Assembly: GCA_022791495.1 (NCBI GenBank)
Contig: JAAVZE010000075.1
Span: forward strand, 1 to 35,524
From: Eubacterium sp.
Lineage (GTDB): Bacteria; Bacillota; Clostridia; Lachnospirales; Lachnospiraceae
Reading direction: 5' to 3'
DNA length: 35,524 nt
Shown: positions 34,057 to 35,524 of the stretch, one piece after another
How the letters are laid out: every line of letters starts with the position of its first letter
Numbering within the stretch: position 1 is the stretch's first letter
The notes under the pieces: model-generated
What the model was told of the DNA's origin: nothing
What the model saw: only the letters and a program-made list of their open reading frames with translations
The model's database searches: none
Made by a program: the position numbers and the translations under genes

Positions 34057-34113
34057 TCATTGAAAAAGAACAAGGTGCTGTCGGTTCATACTGATTTTTG
34101 CCTCATTCAACCA

Positions 34114-34179
34114 AAAGCAGGAATATCCTGTAGAATCCAGAGAATCTATTCTCTGGATTCTACAGGATATTCCTGCTTT
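34114..34179. repeat. 66-base near-continuous palindrome between convergent genes
   Basis: Arms of 32 bases (34114-34145 and 34148-34179) are perfectly complementary around a two-base centre. It lies between the Spx/ArsC-like gene (stop 34056) and the GntR gene (stop 34235, minus). The right arm ends GCTTT and is followed by CTTTT, the left arm is preceded by CAACCA and begins AAAGC, so it may work as a bidirectional terminator. The arm length is far beyond an ordinary terminator. Confidence 0.85.
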
Positions 34180-34234
34180 CTTTTATATAACGCATTCGGG
34201 GTGCAAAACTCCCCTGCCCCTTTCTCAAACACCA

Positions 34235-34957
34235 TTAACGTTTCTGGGCCAATGTATACTCAAAGCGGTCTGTTAGATAATAAGTCTGGAAGGACTCAAT
34301 CGGAAGAATATCTCCCTGATAATCACCGTAGGTCACAGCAGAGGAATAGAGTAGTGGAACATCTCTTGCGACGTCCAGAAATGTGGCAACATTATCTTTA
34401 GCGGGAATCGCTTTCAGTTTCAGGATAGAATCAGTGATCCTGAGATGGTATTGCTGTTCTATGATATTGTAGAGGGAGTTTTCTGAAAAATCATAGCTCT
34501 CTATATCACGAAAATATTTATAGGGAAGAACTGTCGAAGTATAGCAGAGCGGTTTTTGATCTGCATAGATAATACGTTCCAGATAAAAGACTGCATCTGC
34601 TTTGTCAAGCTTTAAGATTTCTTTCTCTTCGGGACTACAAAGACGAAGGCCGGAAGAAAGTACTTTTCTCGAAGGCGTCATTCCCTGACGTTGAATTTCC
34701 TCCGTATAGCTTGAAATGGTTGTCAGTTCCTGTTCCTTGGCAGTTTCCCTGACATATCCGCGTTTTCCCTGCTTTTTTTCAATATATCCGGTGCGGTAGA
34801 GTTCGTCAATTGCTCTGCGGACCGTAATCCGGCTTACGTTATATTGCTCTGTCAATTCATTTTCGCTTGGGAGTTCACTGCCGGGAGAGTATTTTCCAGA
34901 GTGGATTGCTTCAATTAAAGCGTTTTTTATGTATTCATATTTAGGTTGTTTTTCCAT
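34235..34957 (-). CDS. GntR-family transcription regulator, HutC/UTRA subfamily
   Basis: A 240-residue repressor-type regulator. The N-terminal winged helix (residues ~5-70) shows YIKNALIEAIHSGKYSPGSELPSENELTEQYNVSRITVRRAIDEL. The C-terminal ligand-binding UTRA domain (~90-235) contains the conserved ADAVFYLERIIYADQKPL pattern. It is divergently oriented to the ADP-ribosylglycohydrolase gene, and the shared 178-base region carries matching palindromic sites over both -10 boxes. It therefore probably represses both itself and that gene until a metabolite binds. Confidence 0.92.
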   Translation of the reverse strand: MEKQPKYEYIKNALIEAIHSGKYSPGSELPSENELTEQYNVSRITVRRAIDELYRTGYIEKKQGKRGYVRETAKEQELTTISSYTEEIQRQGMTPSRKVLSSGLRLCSPEEKEILKLDKADAVFYLERIIYADQKPLCYTSTVLPYKYFRDIESYDFSENSLYNIIEQQYHLRITDSILKLKAIPAKDNVATFLDVARDVPLLYSSAVTYGDYQGDILPIESFQTYYLTDRFEYTLAQKR

Positions 34958-34979
34958 ACACAGACCTCCATTTTTATAA

Positions 34980-34995
34980 ACTTATTATAATATAT
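34980..34995. promoter_or_regulatory. Second, imperfect GntR-type operator copy
   Basis: ACTTATTATAATATAT agrees with 14 of 16 positions of the perfect palindrome at 35087-35102. It overlaps the predicted -10 box of the GntR gene, consistent with autoregulation. Confidence 0.6.
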
Positions 34996-35012
34996 TGGGA
35001 CTTAAAAGTAAA
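34984..35012 (-). promoter_or_regulatory. Promoter of the GntR gene
   Basis: On the minus strand TTTACT (35012-35007), 17-base spacer, TATAAT (34989-34984), 26 bases before the ATG at 34957. Confidence 0.6.
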
Positions 35013-35066
35013 TATATTTAGTGAATATAACTAAAACAATAGAGAATTTTTTATGAATTTTCACAA

Positions 35067-35095
35067 TTGACATAATGATATATATAACTTATTAT
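35067..35095 (+). promoter_or_regulatory. Promoter of the ADP-ribosylglycohydrolase gene
   Basis: A perfect TTGACA (35067-35072), 17-base spacer and TATTAT (35090-35095). The -10 box lies inside the palindromic operator. Confidence 0.75.
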
Positions 35096-35102
35096 AATAA
35101 GT
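35087..35102. promoter_or_regulatory. Palindromic operator, probable GntR binding site
   Basis: ACTTATTATAATAAGT is a perfect 16-base palindrome overlapping the -10 box of the downstream gene. Its AT-rich form and its near-copy at the regulator's own promoter point to the adjacent GntR protein as the binder. Confidence 0.7.
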
Positions 35103-35135
35103 GAGTAAGATATAATAACAAGAAAGGAGAATGGT

Positions 35136-35524
35136 ATGATAAAAGATAAGATACTTGGTGTACTATATGGTATGGCAATTGGGGATGCCATGGGGATGCC
35201 GGCGGAATTGTGGAGCCGGAAGAGGGTGGTTGAAAAATATGGAAAAATTCAGGATTTCCTGGATGGTGATCTGGAAAATGAAATTTCTTATCAATATAAA
35301 CGAGGAAATTTTACAGATGATACATCACAGGCTCTGACAATACTGGACAGCCTGATGGAGACGGATTTTATTCCAGATGCCACAAACATAGCAAGACATA
35401 TTCTGGAGTGGGCAAAAAAGGAAAATGCCTTTGAAAATAATATCCTGGGCCCGACTTCCAAAGTAACTCTGGAACTGTTTGAACAGGGGAAAAATGCCCG
35501 CCAGTATTCAGAACAGGCATTATC
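35136..35524 (+). CDS. ADP-ribosylglycohydrolase family protein, 5' part
   Basis: The gene runs off the right edge; 129 codons are visible. The ARH/DraG family binds two Mg2+ ions and cleaves ADP-ribose from proteins or small molecules. Seen: the family opening ILGVLYGMAIGDAMGMPAEL (GxAxGDAxG) and the metal-site FTDDTSQALTIL. ATG 35136, with AGAAAGGAGA upstream, is the right start; an ATG at 35131 stops after two codons. The gene is under a GntR-type operator, an arrangement seen where these proteins join nucleoside or ADP-ribose catabolic operons. Downstream partners lie outside the window. Confidence 0.9.
   Translation, partial: MIKDKILGVLYGMAIGDAMGMPAELWSRKRVVEKYGKIQDFLDGDLENEISYQYKRGNFTDDTSQALTILDSLMETDFIPDATNIARHILEWAKKENAFENNILGPTSKVTLELFEQGKNARQYSEQAL

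Noticed and set aside
35155-35337. Short plus-strand frame at the right edge.
   Set aside because: It is out of frame with the ADP-ribosylglycohydrolase gene, which starts at 35136 and has clear family motifs.
1-35524. CRISPR array, transposase, tRNA or rRNA genes.
   Set aside because: No regularly spaced direct repeats, transposase motifs, or tRNA/rRNA sequence were recognised on reading; the repeats present are palindromes occurring singly.

Overview
The window looks like a Firmicutes chromosome segment, most likely from a gut Lachnospiraceae (Clostridium cluster XIVa). The evidence is the style of the ribosomal protein S9 end, strong purine-rich ribosome binding sites, sigma-A promoters with 17-base spacers, an NrdR-controlled anaerobic ribonucleotide reductase, a thiW-thiM salvage pair, a rubredoxin-glutamate synthase fusion and LytTR/GHKL signalling. 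No rRNA, tRNA, CRISPR array or transposase is visible.

Layout. 1-391: 3' end of rpsI and its terminator. 436-5746: a clearly AT-rich defence block holding a Dam-like methylase, an AlwI-family nuclease, a frameshifted DUF6680-like gene and a GmrSD-like DUF262/DUF1524 protein. 5866-14917: host-like genes, namely a zinc-ribbon membrane protein, an NSS sodium symporter, a rubredoxin-GltS-like flavoprotein, a GH27 glycosidase, a membrane MutS-like ATPase and nrdD. 14892-16201 (minus): thiW-thiM. 16458-20558: a second AlwI-family restriction system with two different adenine methylases. 20624-25501: a five-gene operon matching the functionally unassigned STM4015-STM4014-STM4013-STM4012-STM4011 set. 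It encodes a leucine-rich protein, an ATP-grasp enzyme, an alkaline-phosphatase-fold hydrolase and two radical SAM enzymes. 25590-28938: a BcgI-like nuclease/methylase plus specificity subunit. 29017-30168 (minus): a secreted polysaccharide deacetylase. 30502-32602: an AgrA/AgrC-like two-component pair. 32782-34056: a coiled-coil protein and a Spx/ArsC-like protein. 34235-35524: a GntR regulator divergent from an ADP-ribosylglycohydrolase that runs off the right edge.

How it works together. Three restriction-modification loci and one probable modification-dependent nuclease fall within about 29 kb, so this is a defence island interleaved with core metabolism. The two AlwI-family systems appear to solve self-protection differently: one methylase in the first, two in the second. 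The STM4011-4015 operon sits between two restriction systems and has the gene content of a peptide- or protein-modifying pathway whose product is unknown to me. It is the best candidate for an undescribed system here.

Several regulatory sites are readable: paired NrdR boxes before nrdD, an inverted repeat at the predicted thiW start site in place of a recognisable TPP riboswitch, and a 16-base palindrome overlapping the ADP-ribosylglycohydrolase -10 box. Three long perfect palindromes lie downstream of or between gene blocks (28953-29003, 32616-32650, 34114-34179).
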